Source: Streptomyces nigra (GTDB taxonomy: Bacteria; Actinomycetota; Actinomycetes; Streptomycetales; Streptomycetaceae). From it: a stretch of 64,000 nt of DNA. Shown in pieces: positions 1-8,119 of this stretch (its first letter is position 1; every line of letters starts with the position of its first letter). The notes under the pieces are model-generated. The model was given only the letters and a program-made list of their open reading frames with translations. It had not been told where the DNA came from and searched no databases. The stretch is taken from the NCBI RefSeq assembly GCF_003074055.1, contig NZ_CP029043.1, positions 7,370,501-7,434,500 of the forward strand, in the 5' to 3' direction. Made by a program: the position numbers and the translations under genes.

Positions 1-160
1 TCACGGCACCGAGCATCCGGCCGCCATGGGCGCGGCCGAGCTGGCCGCTGTCCTCGGGTAGGGCGTTGAAGATCGGGTTCATGACGAAGGCGACGGCGAA
101 CTCCACCCCCACCATCAGCCCGACGACCACGACGGTGACCACTTCCAGCGCACTGAGCAT
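1..160 (-). CDS. DUF1772-like membrane protein (partial, N-terminus only)
   Basis: Only the first 53 codons are inside the window; the gene runs off the left edge. The peptide starts MLSALEVVTVVVVGLMVGVE and has one strong hydrophobic helix, then FVMNPIFNALPED, which fits the N-terminus of DUF1772 (anthrone oxygenase-like) integral membrane proteins. The ATG is preceded by GAGGAGGGGCCGTC, a good ribosome site. It diverges from a TetR gene across a short region with two CTAGC-N3-GCTA(G/C) repeats, so it is the likely target of that repressor. Role unknown. Confidence 0.6.
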   Translation of the reverse strand, partial: MLSALEVVTVVVVGLMVGVEFAVAFVMNPIFNALPEDSGQLGRAHGGRMLGAV

Positions 161-178
161 GACGGCCCCTCCTCATTT

Positions 179-242
179 CTAGCGATGCTAGCTGATGGGT
201 CAACGCTAGACCTGCTGCCGCTTGAATGTCTAGCGGTGCTAC
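179..242. promoter_or_regulatory. Probable TetR operators (two inverted repeats)
   Basis: Two copies of a CTAGC-N3-GCTA(G/C) inverted repeat lie at 179-191 (arms CTAGC/GCTAG, perfect) and 230-242 (last base changed). A half-site CGCTAGA lies between them near 204-210. They fill the gap between the divergent DUF1772 and TetR genes. This arrangement is typical of autoregulated TetR repressors. The second copy overlaps the alternative TetR start at 226, which favours the ATG at 253. Binding is inferred. Confidence 0.55.
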
Positions 243-252
243 GATTCGAGTC

Positions 253-831
253 ATGTCGGTCAAGGAACGCAAGGAACGCGAGCGGGCGCAGCGCGAGCGC
301 CTGATCGTGGCGACGGCCCGTGAACTCGCCGAGGAGCAGGGGTGGGACGCGGTCACCACCCGCCGGCTCGCCGAGCGCATCGAGTACAGCCAGCCCGTCC
401 TCTACAGCCACTTCCGCGGCAAACGCGAGATCATCGGCGCCGTCGCCCGGCAGGGGGCCGCCCAGATGGCCGTGGCGGTACGGGCCGCCACGGCCGCCGC
501 CGAAGGCACGCGCGAACGGGTCGCCGCGCTCGCCCGCGCCTACCTCGACTTCGCCGACCGCAACCCGGCGGTGTACGACGCCCTGTTCCACCTCGACGGT
601 GGCCTGGCCTTCGCCCAGGAGGACACCCCCGACGAGCTCAAGGACGCCTTCGCCGCCCTGCTGGAGACCCTCGCCGAGGTCGCGGGCGACGGCGTCCACC
701 CGGCGCTGTTCACCGAGACGTTCTGGGCCTCCCTGCACGGACTGGCCACCCTGACCCGGGCGCGACGGCTCCCGCCCGAGGACACCGAACGCCGGATCGA
801 CCTGCTGGTGGACCGCCTCGCCGTGCTCTGA
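253..831 (+). CDS. TetR family transcriptional regulator
   Basis: A 192-residue protein with an N-terminal TetR helix-turn-helix at about residues 15-60 (VTTRRLAERIEYSQPVLYSH, then FRGKREI). This is followed by a helical ligand-binding domain ending with a WASLHGLATLTRARRLP segment. An in-frame ATG lies 27 bases earlier, but it falls within a probable operator, so the ATG at 253 is preferred. It probably represses itself and the divergent membrane gene; it is convergent with the MFS pump. The ligand is unknown. Confidence 0.85.
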   Translation: MSVKERKERERAQRERLIVATARELAEEQGWDAVTTRRLAERIEYSQPVLYSHFRGKREIIGAVARQGAAQMAVAVRAATAAAEGTRERVAALARAYLDFADRNPAVYDALFHLDGGLAFAQEDTPDELKDAFAALLETLAEVAGDGVHPALFTETFWASLHGLATLTRARRLPPEDTERRIDLLVDRLAVL

Positions 832-889
832 CCGGCGGGGCGGACGAAGGGCCGCGGCCGCCCGCTACCGGCTCACCGGGGTCGGACGG

Positions 890-2407
890 TCAGTACAGCC
901 GGGAGTGCACCGGGCTGTTCGCGACCTCCTCCGGGCACTTCCCGTGCGCCGCCCGCGCGCGCCGGTCGCGCACCCAGTCGTACATGGCCAGGGCGAGCGA
1001 GGCCAGCATGCCGACGATGCCGGTGCCGAGGGACACGACCAGCGCGTTCTGGTAGTCGCCGCCGTTGCCGAGGACGAGATAGAAGAGGCCGGGCAGGGCG
1101 GCCGTGCCCACTGCCGCTCCGAGCCGCTGCCCGGTCTGCAGTGCGCCACCGGCCGCTCCCGCCATGTGCACCGGCACGTCCCGCAGGGTCATCGTGATGT
1201 TCGGCGAGACCACGAACCCCCCGGCGATACCGCCGAGGAACAGCACGGGGGCGGCGATCCAGGGTGCGATGTCGAGGGGCGCGAACCGCAGCAGCAGAGC
1301 GGCTCCGCCGAGACCGCAGATCACCCCCGCCAGCCCGCACACGGTCAGCAGCCGCCCGAACCGGTCCACCAACCGCCCCGCGATCACCGCCGCCCCCGCC
1401 GAACCGAGCGCGAACGGGGTCACGGCCAGCCCGGACTCCAACGGCGAGAAGTGCCGGCCGTCCTGGTAGAAGAGGGCGAAGACCAGCCAGACCCCGCTGA
1501 AGCCGATGAAGTACAAAGTGCCGACACCGGCGCCCACGGCGTAGCCGCGCACCGTGGTGAACAGCCGTGGATCGAGCAGCGGCCGGATCTCCCGGGCGAC
1601 GAGGCGGTACTGCCGGCGGACGAAGACGACGAGGATCGCGGCGCCGACGAGGAACAGCCACCACAGCCGGCCCAGCCCGCCCGCCTCCGCCTGGACCAGC
1701 GGATACATGACGGCCAGGACGCCGAGCCCGAGGAGCAGCACCCCCGGCACGTCCACGTGCCCCCGCCCGGAGCGCCGGGTGCGCGGCAGCAGCCGGCGCC
1801 CGAGCAGAACGGCGAGGACGCCGATGGGGACGTTGACGTAGAAGATCCAGCGCCACCCCTGCGGGCCGTCGGCGAGCGCGAGGATCATGCCGCCGATGAG
1901 CGGGCCGGACGCGGAGGAGACACCGACGGTCGCCCCGAAGTACCCGAAGGCGCGCCCGCGTTCGGCGCCCCGGAACATCTGCTGGATCAGCGCGGAGTTC
2001 TGCGGCGCCATGAAACCGGCCGCCAGACCCTGGGCGAGACGGGCCACGACCAGCAGCGTGATGTTCGGAGCGGCGCCACAGGCCGCGCTGCAGAGGACGA
2101 AGCCGCACAGCGCCATCAGGAAGATACGGCGCCGGTCCAGGGCGTCGCCGAGCCGCCCGGCGGTGACGAGGGCGAGCGCGAAGGTGAGCGTGTACCCGGA
2201 CACCACCCACTGCACCTGCGCGGGGGAGGCGTGCAGATCGCGCTGCACGGTGGGCAGGGCCACCGCCACGATCGTGACGTCCAGCAGGCTCATGAACCCC
2301 GCCACCAGGGTGACCCAGAGCGCCCGCCACCGCCGAGGGTCGGGCTCGTACGCGTCCGTACCGCCACCTGGGTTCCGGTCGCCCGCCGCTGACGCCGACG
2401 CTGTCAC
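890..2407 (-). CDS. MFS transporter, DHA2 (EmrB/QacA) drug-efflux family
   Basis: A 505-residue membrane protein with about 14 hydrophobic segments, the size of the DHA2 subfamily. Family marks are LLDVTIVAVALPTVQRDL in helix 1 (about residues 41-58), the loop 2-3 motif GRLGDALDRRR (about 84-94) and the helix 5 motif SGPLIGG. It should export a small hydrophobic compound in exchange for protons; the substrate is unknown. The GTG start at 2407 sits after GAGAGGACTCC, and the hydrophilic leader of about 25 residues is usual. Upstream in-frame starts would add unlike sequence. It converges with the TetR gene, so control by that regulator is possible but not shown. Confidence 0.85.
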   Translation of the reverse strand: MTASASAAGDRNPGGGTDAYEPDPRRWRALWVTLVAGFMSLLDVTIVAVALPTVQRDLHASPAQVQWVVSGYTLTFALALVTAGRLGDALDRRRIFLMALCGFVLCSAACGAAPNITLLVVARLAQGLAAGFMAPQNSALIQQMFRGAERGRAFGYFGATVGVSSASGPLIGGMILALADGPQGWRWIFYVNVPIGVLAVLLGRRLLPRTRRSGRGHVDVPGVLLLGLGVLAVMYPLVQAEAGGLGRLWWLFLVGAAILVVFVRRQYRLVAREIRPLLDPRLFTTVRGYAVGAGVGTLYFIGFSGVWLVFALFYQDGRHFSPLESGLAVTPFALGSAGAAVIAGRLVDRFGRLLTVCGLAGVICGLGGAALLLRFAPLDIAPWIAAPVLFLGGIAGGFVVSPNITMTLRDVPVHMAGAAGGALQTGQRLGAAVGTAALPGLFYLVLGNGGDYQNALVVSLGTGIVGMLASLALAMYDWVRDRRARAAHGKCPEEVANSPVHSRLY

Positions 2408-2511
2408 ATGGAGTCCTCTCGCACCGCCCGGCCGAACAGGTTCCCCGGTTCCCCGCCCGCAGGGCGCGCACACCCGCCCGCCTGCAAATGGGCCACGGGG
2501 GTTCCGAAGGG

Positions 2512-3039
2512 TCAGCGGGGCGGGGGATACACCAGTGTGCCGTCGACGACCTGTGCGTGGGGACTCAGGACGGCCGGGGCGACCGTCGTGGCCGACATGA
2601 TGTGCAGGACCTCCACACCGGCGACGAGCAGCGCGTCCGTGATCAGCCGCCGATGACAGCGCCACGGAACCGCCTCGCTGCACATGATCGCGGGCCGCTC
2701 GTGCGCGGCCAGTTCCAGCAGCTCGCCGAGCCCCTGGGCGAACGTCTCCGTGCCCATGTGGTCGGCGTAGTCACGGAAGGCCTTCACCCGCCACGCGCCA
2801 TTGGGGCTCGGCACTCCGGCGGGCGTGTGCCGGCGGCCACCCAGCTCACGGATCCACCGGTAGCCGATGTCGGACGGCAGCGCCTCGACGACGGCCGCCT
2901 GGTTCCACTGCGGATGCTTCCTGGACGACGGGAACGACCGTACGTCGACCAGACAGGTGACGCCGTTGCCGCGCAGCATGCCGACCACCTCGTCGAACGC
3001 GCGGGTCGAGTGCCCGATCGTCAGGACGCGGTCCGTCAT
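2512..3039 (-). CDS. DUF488 family protein
   Basis: A 175-residue soluble protein beginning MTDRVLTIGHSTRAFDE, with the DUF488 pattern: GHS near the start, then VDVRSFPSSRKHPQWN, GYRWIRELGGRR, and a C-terminal CSEAVPWRCHRRLI. The family's biochemical function is unknown; the conserved CxEx5CHR motif suggests metal or nucleic-acid binding. GGAGGGCGAGCGCG precedes the ATG, which supports this start over the longer frame. It stands alone, divergent from the following acetyltransferase. Confidence 0.85.
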   Translation of the reverse strand: MTDRVLTIGHSTRAFDEVVGMLRGNGVTCLVDVRSFPSSRKHPQWNQAAVVEALPSDIGYRWIRELGGRRHTPAGVPSPNGAWRVKAFRDYADHMGTETFAQGLGELLELAAHERPAIMCSEAVPWRCHRRLITDALLVAGVEVLHIMSATTVAPAVLSPHAQVVDGTLVYPPPR

Positions 3040-3139
3040 CGCGCTCGCCCTCCGCCGACGGTAAGGCCCCCGCCTCGGTGCAGGGTGCCCACCTGCCGCG
3101 ACGGTACTCACCGAACGCACGGTGTGCCAGGAACGGGCA

Positions 3140-3875
3140 ATGATCTTAGGTCGAGCGGACCGACGCGCGCACATGGCCGGACGAGCACCTCAAGGAGCTC
3201 TTCAGCGAGGGCTTCCCGAAGTTCATCACCGCTGACCGGCTGGTGAAGGAGTACATAGGCAGGGTCGGAGAGTGGTTCGCCGACCTGAACCTGATGCTCG
3301 TGGACGACCGTGATGTGCCGGTCGCGTCCGGCTGGGGCGTGCCGATCCACTGGGACGGGCAGATCGAGTCCCTCCCCACGGGCTACACACAGGCACTCGT
3401 CCACGCCGTCGAGGGTCGCGACGCGGGGACCACTCCCAACACCCGGGTGATCTGCGGAGCGATCGTGACGCCGTCGCTCAAGGGACGAGGACTGGCGGCC
3501 AGGACCCTCGAAGCGCTGCGCGAGACGGCGAAGGAGGCCGGGTGGCAGCAGGTGATCGCCCCGGTCCGGCCGACGATGAAGGCCCGGTACCCGGTGACAC
3601 CGATCGAGACCTTCGTACGGTGGACCCGCGAGGACGGCCTGGCGCTCGGCCCCTGGATCCGCACCCACCAGCGCCTGGGCGCCGACATCCTGGCGCCGGC
3701 CCCGGCGTCACAGACCATGACGGGCACGGTCGCCGAGTGGGAGCGGTGGACCGGCATGGCCTTCCCCGAGTCCGGTGACTACGTGATCCCGGACGGGCTC
3801 AGCCTGCTGAGGATCGACCGGGAGACGGACCAGGGCGTCTACCAGGAGCCCAACGTCCGGATGCGGCACTGCTGA
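3140..3875 (+). pseudogene. GNAT-like acetyltransferase, probable +1 frameshift near its start
   Basis: The open frame with a usable start is 3243-3875 (GTG, 210 residues), covering VASGWGVPIHWDGQ, the acetyl-CoA-loop-like TPSLKGRGLAARTLEALRE and VAEWERWTGM. In the same frame, coding sequence continues upstream to a TAG at 3147-3149 (VERTDARTWPDEHLKELFSE), with no start codon. Nine bases earlier an ATG at 3140 follows AGGAACGGGCA, a good ribosome site, but it is one base out of frame. Removing one base (for example A3148) joins them into a 244-residue protein of normal length. So either a one-base insertion has broken the gene or the sequence has an error. The acceptor substrate is unknown. 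Confidence 0.65.
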
Positions 3876-3900
3876 TCGGCGCCACCGGGACGGGAAACCG

Positions 3901-4407
3901 TCAGTGACCGACCCAGGCCGCCCGCGGCTCGACCACGCACCGGGCGATGTGGTCCACGACCCCGGCCGTGGTGACGCGCACCCGGTAGGTCGTGGTCTCC
4001 CCGGCGGCCGCCCACACCGGATCGTGGGTCTTCACCATCTCGAGGCCGCGCGCGTCCAGAAAACCGATCTTCACGGCGAAGGAGCCGTCGCGCGTGTTCG
4101 GATTGATGACCTTCACGGTGGCGCGCGGGTCCTCCGGGCTCGCGCAGGTCACGAGTACGGCCGTCGCGTCCTTCAGAGGCCGGGTGTCCTCGGGGGAGGG
4201 GGACGCCGGGGGCGTGGAACTGGGGGAGGCCTGGACGGGACGCGCACTGGCGCCGCTGCTCGCGCTCGGCCTCTTCGTACCGTCGCCCGAGGGAGTGCCG
4301 GCGTCGTCGTGTCCCCCGGAGGCGCAACCTGACGACAAGCCGATCAGGCTCGCCACGACCGCAACCGCCACCGCTCCGGGTCTGAGCCCGCGCCCCTGCA
4401 TGTACAT
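3901..4407 (-). CDS. Putative secreted lipoprotein
   Basis: A 168-residue protein with a signal peptide (MQGRGLRPGAVAVAVVASLIG) and lipobox LSSGC. A Ser/Pro/Thr-rich linker follows (about residues 30-75), then a small beta-rich domain: VLVTCASPEDPRATVKVINP, DGSFAVKIGFLDARG, TYRVRVTTAGVVDHIARC. It should be lipid-anchored outside the membrane. The C-terminal domain resembles the immunoglobulin-like fold of many Streptomyces lipoproteins, with two cysteines that could pair. Two ATGs (4407, 4401) are possible starts. Function unknown. Confidence 0.7.
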   Translation of the reverse strand: MYMQGRGLRPGAVAVAVVASLIGLSSGCASGGHDDAGTPSGDGTKRPSASSGASARPVQASPSSTPPASPSPEDTRPLKDATAVLVTCASPEDPRATVKVINPNTRDGSFAVKIGFLDARGLEMVKTHDPVWAAAGETTTYRVRVTTAGVVDHIARCVVEPRAAWVGH

Positions 4408-4524
4408 GGCGTCACCCTACTCAGGCACACCACGCGCGCTTCTCACGGGTGGCACGCCACGCACGCCGCCGACCAGTGGGACCTCGCACCGGCCGGCGGC
4501 GTGTGTCATGCAGGTGTCAGGGGC

Positions 4525-4929
4525 TCAGCACTCACCCCGCCACACGACCCGCGTGATCGTCAGCCCCGCCTCGGCGTTGGCCTTGTAGCGGCCCGGACCC
4601 GGGTTGTAGTGGAAGCAGTCCGTCGACGGCTGCCCGTTGAGATACGACGTCACGTCGACGTGGTCGGCGCCCGGATAGGCGACCCCGTTGTTGAAGATGG
4701 AGCCGACGGCCAGGTTCCCCGACCAGTTGCCCGCCACCCTGAGGACCAGCCGGCCCGACTGGTCGGCACCGCTGTAGGCGCAGAAGTAACCCTTGCCGCA
4801 GCCCGCCGGATTCGCTTCCGCGGACGCCGTGGGAGCCACGGCGAGAACCCCGGCGAAGGCGGTCGCCACGGCCCCGGCGCCCAGCGCGGTGAGTCGCTTT
4901 CCGGTCAGCATCGCGCGCACCCCATTCAT
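4525..4929 (-). CDS. Secreted peptidase inhibitor I36-like protein (copy 2)
   Basis: A 134-residue precursor with a Sec signal peptide ending near ASAEANPAG. The mature domain has GCGKGYFCAYSGADQSGRLV, GNWSGNL, FNNGVAYPGADHVDV and HYNPGPGRYKANAEAG, ending VVWRGEC. This matches the small Streptomyces secreted proteins assigned to inhibitor family I36, with four cysteines likely forming two disulfides. Its ATG overlaps the stop of the upstream paralogue (ATGA at 4926-4929), so the two are probably translationally coupled. Identity to its neighbour over the mature domain indicates tandem duplication. Protease targets are unknown. Confidence 0.75.
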   Translation of the reverse strand: MNGVRAMLTGKRLTALGAGAVATAFAGVLAVAPTASAEANPAGCGKGYFCAYSGADQSGRLVLRVAGNWSGNLAVGSIFNNGVAYPGADHVDVTSYLNGQPSTDCFHYNPGPGRYKANAEAGLTITRVVWRGEC

Positions 4930-5303
4930 GCGCACTCCCCGCGCCATACGACCTTCACGACACGGGTGCCCGGAACCGCGTTCGCCTTGTAGGCGCCCGG
5001 ACCGGGGTTGTAGTGCAGACAGGCGGTTTCGGTTCCGCCGTCCACGGTGTACGTCACGTCGACGTGATCGGCGCCCGGGAAACGCACCCCGTTGTTGAAC
5101 GCGGAGCGGAAGGCGACGCTGCCGCTCCAGTTTCCCTTGGTTTTCAGGACGAGCCGGCCGGTCTGGTTCTCCCCGCTGTAGGCGCAGAAATATTCCTTCC
5201 CACAGCCGGGCGGGTCGGCCTCCGCCGCCGCGCCGGGCGCGTTGACCAGGACAGTGGCGAAAGCGGCAGCCGCAACTGCCCCGATGGCAGCACGTGTGCG
5301 CAT
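4926..5303 (-). CDS. Secreted peptidase inhibitor I36-like protein (copy 1)
   Basis: A 125-residue precursor. The signal peptide MRTRAAIGAVAAAAFATVLV ends near AAAEADPPG. The mature part has GCGKEYFCAYSGENQTGRLV, GNWSGSVAF, FNNGVRFPGADHVDVTY, HYNPGPGAYKAN and VVWRGECA. It is the first gene of a two-gene tandem pair. A strong ribosome site GGGGGAAGAACAC precedes the ATG at 5303. Its stop TGA overlaps the next gene's ATG by three bases. The closest recognised family is peptidase inhibitor I36; inhibition itself is inferred. Confidence 0.75.
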   Translation of the reverse strand: MRTRAAIGAVAAAAFATVLVNAPGAAAEADPPGCGKEYFCAYSGENQTGRLVLKTKGNWSGSVAFRSAFNNGVRFPGADHVDVTYTVDGGTETACLHYNPGPGAYKANAVPGTRVVKVVWRGECA

Positions 5304-5578
5304 GTGTTCTTCCCCCTTGAGCGACAGTGCGGTGCGACAAGCTTGGTCGAGTGCTACGGGCTTGGTCGCGTACGTCATTCAGGCTGCCCCGTCGCCGTCC
5401 GCCGCCGCCAGATGTTTCGGCGCCAGCCGAAAAAGACTGCTGATATGCCTGAACGGGAGTGCGCGTCGGGCCGGTTGGCGCGAAAGGTGATATCGCGGTC
5501 ACCGTCGCCACGGGACCATTGGTCCTGTCCCGCGCTGATTTCTTCAGTTGAACACGCGACTGACTGCGATGGAATTCC

Positions 5579-6565
5579 GTGCTCCGAGTACATTTCACGC
5601 GAGAAGATCTGCTCCGTACCCGAGTCGCCGACAGCCCCGACCCTTTGTGGGAACTCGTACTCAGCGTAAACCTTTTGGCAACGCGTCAGGGACGGGCCGT
5701 ATTCGACATATGGCGGACCGACGCCCGCGCCGCACTGAGCCGGCTGCCCCGTCACCACCTTCACCTCGTCAGGGCCCTCGCCCCGCCCCGAGGCAGCTTC
5801 CCCGACTTCCTCAACCCGCCCGAGGCCTCCCTCGGACTGGACGAAGGCGTCGAGGCGGTGCTCTCGACGCCGCGCCGACGGCTCGGCGAGGAGATGAACG
5901 TCCTCACCAGGGCACCGAGATGGCTGCGCCCGCTGGCGGAGGGCGAGCCGGCCGCACTGGAACACCTCGGAGAGGCACTGCGGGGCTACTTCCACACGGC
6001 CCTGGCCCCGCACTGGTCCGCGATCCGGGCCCAGGTCGAGGCCGACCGGGCCGTACGTGCCCGGGAGATACTGCGCGGCGGCGCCGACGCACTGCTCTCC
6101 ACCCTGGGACCGGCGATCCGCTGGCGGCCGCCGGTGCTGGAGACGGCGTACCCGTACGACCGCGATCTGCGGCTGGACGGCCGGGGGCTGCTCCTGGTGC
6201 CGTCCGTGTTCTGCTGGCAGACGCCGATCACCCTGACCGACCCGGAGCTGCCGCCCGTACTGGTCTATCCGGTGGTGCGCTCGTACCGCTGGTGGCTGCC
6301 CCGGCGGACGGACGCGGACCCCCGCACGCTCGCGCGGCTGCTCGGCCAGGGCAGGGCCGTCGTCCTGCGGGCCCTGGAGGACGGATGCACGACCAGCGAG
6401 GTGGCCCGCCGGGTGGGCGTGACCCCGTCGACGGCCAGCGAACACGTCGGCATCCTGCGGGAGGCCGGACTGGCCGCCTCCGTCCGCGACCGCAACACCG
6501 TGCTGCACGTCCTCACCCCGCTGGGCGCCAGCCTCCTGACGGCGAACGGGTGCGGCCGGGAGTGA
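5579..6565 (+). CDS. ArsR-like winged-helix transcriptional regulator
   Basis: A 328-residue protein. The N-terminal 240 residues form a sensory/partner domain of the type found in Streptomyces DUF5937/ArsR proteins (VHFTREDLLRTRVADSPDPL at the start). The C-terminus is a winged helix at about 255-320: ARLLGQGRAVVLRALEDGC, TTSEVARRVGVTPSTASEHV, ILREAGLAASVRDRN. No metal-binding cysteine pair is visible, so it is not a classical metal sensor. The GTG start at 5579 gives the usual family N-terminus. Neighbours give no target. Confidence 0.75.
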   Translation: MLRVHFTREDLLRTRVADSPDPLWELVLSVNLLATRQGRAVFDIWRTDARAALSRLPRHHLHLVRALAPPRGSFPDFLNPPEASLGLDEGVEAVLSTPRRRLGEEMNVLTRAPRWLRPLAEGEPAALEHLGEALRGYFHTALAPHWSAIRAQVEADRAVRAREILRGGADALLSTLGPAIRWRPPVLETAYPYDRDLRLDGRGLLLVPSVFCWQTPITLTDPELPPVLVYPVVRSYRWWLPRRTDADPRTLARLLGQGRAVVLRALEDGCTTSEVARRVGVTPSTASEHVGILREAGLAASVRDRNTVLHVLTPLGASLLTANGCGRE

Positions 6566-6706
6566 GGGGCTGTGCGCCTACCATATCTGCTCCAGTGATC
6601 TTCGAGCTTCGGTGCAGGTCAATGATCCTCGATGCGGGTCGGCGAGGTTCCTCACCGGCCTCATGGGTACTCCCGGAACCATCACTGTCCCCGACACCGG
6701 AGAGTC

Positions 6707-6889
6707 ATGACAGGCACGACGGAGAACGAACAGCGCAACCGCTTCTGCAAGGCGTGCGGCACGCCCGCCGGGGACGGCGAGCTGTGCACGCACTGCGGCG
6801 CGGTCCTGGACCTGCCCGAGGAGGCGGGACTGGTCCAGGACCAGGGCGTCGCGGTCCGCCGGGACCTCGGCGACGATTCGCACGGCTAG
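6707..6889 (+). CDS. Small zinc-ribbon protein
   Basis: A 60-residue protein with paired CxxC knuckles, CKACG at about residue 14 and CTHCG at about residue 28, separated by TPAGDGEL. This is a treble-clef or zinc-ribbon that should bind one zinc ion. The tail is acidic. GGAGAG lies just before the ATG at 6707. Its frame is open further upstream (from 6632), but that extension is arginine-rich and has no ribosome site. Function unknown. Confidence 0.55.
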   Translation: MTGTTENEQRNRFCKACGTPAGDGELCTHCGAVLDLPEEAGLVQDQGVAVRRDLGDDSHG

Positions 6890-6947
6890 AGGCCGGCCTG
6901 GCGCTGTGGACAGGCGCCTGTGTGAGAGGTGCGTCGATGGGTAGCCG

Positions 6948-7619
6948 GTGCGCGTGAGCACATCCCGCATCGCCGTCCTCGATGTCGACGGCACGTTGAT
7001 CGACTCCAACTACCACCACGCGCTCGCCTGGTACCGGGCCCTGCGCTCGGTGGGCGAGACCTGGCCGGTGTGGCGGCTGCACCGCCTGATCGGCATGGGC
7101 GGCGACCAGCTCGTCACGGCCCTGGGAGGCGAGGACCTGGAGCGCCGCGTGGGCGACCGGGTCCGCGAGCAGCAGGGCAAGGAGGTCGACGGGCTGATCG
7201 ATGAGATGGCGCCGCTGCCGGGCGCCCGTGATCTGCTCCTGGCCATCAAGGAACGCGGTCACCGGCTGGTGCTGGCCAGCTCCGGCAAGGAACGGCACGT
7301 GGACGCGTTCCTGGACATGCTGGACGCCCGCGACATCGCCGACGACTGGACCAGCAGCGCCGACGTCGAGGCGTCCAAGCCGGCGCCGGACCTCCTGCAC
7401 GTGGCCTTGCAGAAGCTGGGCGCGCCGCCCGACGCGCCGAGCGTGATGATCGGCGACTCGGTATGGGACGTCGAGGCGGCGAAGCGGGCGGGGATGCCGG
7501 CGCTCGTCGTCCGCAGCGGCGGCTTCGGCGACGACGAACTGCGCAACGCGGGCGCCGTCGCCCTCTACGACACGCCCGCCGACCTCGCGAAGGCACTGGA
7601 CGACACGCCGCTGGCCTGA
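6948..7619 (+). CDS. HAD superfamily hydrolase (phosphatase-like)
   Basis: A 223-residue HAD subfamily IA protein with all four motifs. Motif I is DVDGT at 12-16 (nucleophile Asp12), motif II VLASSGK, motif III the lysine in SKPAPD, and motif IV MIGDSVWDVEAAKRAG. A helical cap lies between motifs I and II (HALAWYRALRSVGE, LHRLIGMGGDQLV). This is the architecture of phosphoglycolate/beta-phosphoglucomutase-type phosphatases acting on small phosphorylated metabolites. The start could also be the second GTG at 6954. Substrate not assigned. Confidence 0.85.
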   Translation: MRVSTSRIAVLDVDGTLIDSNYHHALAWYRALRSVGETWPVWRLHRLIGMGGDQLVTALGGEDLERRVGDRVREQQGKEVDGLIDEMAPLPGARDLLLAIKERGHRLVLASSGKERHVDAFLDMLDARDIADDWTSSADVEASKPAPDLLHVALQKLGAPPDAPSVMIGDSVWDVEAAKRAGMPALVVRSGGFGDDELRNAGAVALYDTPADLAKALDDTPLA

Positions 7620-7627
7620 GCCCCGGC

Positions 7628-7795
7628 TCAGTTCCCGCAGTCCTCCCCGCGCTCGCACTGCCAGCCGGAGAAACCGCCCTCGCGCGGATTCTCGACGTCA
7701 TGCTCGAATTGGAGAAAGCCCCAGCCCACCCGGGCGATGAAGACGACGCACAGCGCGAGCATGCCCCACAGCGCCACCGTCTTCAGACGGCTCAT
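7628..7795 (-). CDS. Small single-pass membrane protein
   Basis: A 55-residue protein with one transmembrane helix (TVALWGMLALCVVFIARVGW), then a short polar C-terminus with two cysteines (WQCERGEDCGN). The ATG at 7795 follows GTGAGGTTGTCG, a better ribosome site than the longer start at 7828. Its position just downstream of a truncated ATP-binding gene may be coincidental. No family recognised. Confidence 0.5.
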   Translation of the reverse strand: MSRLKTVALWGMLALCVVFIARVGWGFLQFEHDVENPREGGFSGWQCERGEDCGN

Positions 7796-7828
7796 CGACA
7801 ACCTCACCGGTCGGTGTCGCATCGACAC

Positions 7829-7972
7829 TCAGCCGAGGCGCGCGGCAGCGCCGACACGCACATAGCCGACCATCTCCGGGTCGTAGACCAGTGCTTCGGG
7901 CCAGCGCTCGCGCAACTCGTCGACGAGCGTGGTCTTTCCGCTGCCGAACGCGCCGTTCACCCAGACGATCAC
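7829..7972 (-). pseudogene. Truncated P-loop ATP-binding protein (kinase-like) remnant
   Basis: Only 47 codons remain. The GTG start gives IVWVNGAFGSGKTTLVDEL, a perfect Walker A (GAFGSGKTT), followed by RERWPEALVYDPEMVGYV, then an unrelated short tail and stop. The intact Streptomyces family (AAA/zeta-toxin-like kinases) runs to roughly 170-190 residues. Everything after the first strand-loop-helix is therefore missing. This looks like a deletion scar and the product is unlikely to be active. Confidence 0.65.
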
Positions 7973-8046
7973 GAGTGACTCCCCACCTGGCCGCCCATGC
8001 GGCCGCTCCGTATCGCTGTTCCATCTCACGGGGCAGGTGCGGGGCA

Positions 8047-8091
8047 GCTGTCACGGCTCGGGGTCCAGAGTGGGCTCCGAGCCGTGACAGC
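8047..8091 (-). terminator. Hairpin terminator after the M4 protease gene
   Basis: An inverted repeat with perfect 15-base arms (GCTGTCACGGCTCGG at 8047-8061; complement at 8077-8091) and a 15-base loop. It lies about 29 bases past the M4 protease stop codon. There is no T-run, as usual for Streptomyces terminators. Confidence 0.7.
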
Positions 8092-8119
8092 GTTGTCATC
8101 TCAGGTCGTCGTCAGGCCG

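Noticed and set aside
905..2392. 495-codon frame on the plus strand opposite the MFS gene
   Set aside because: Composition (Gln/Glu/His/Arg-rich, no hydrophobic pattern) is typical of the antisense of a GC-rich gene; the opposite strand has a clear transporter.
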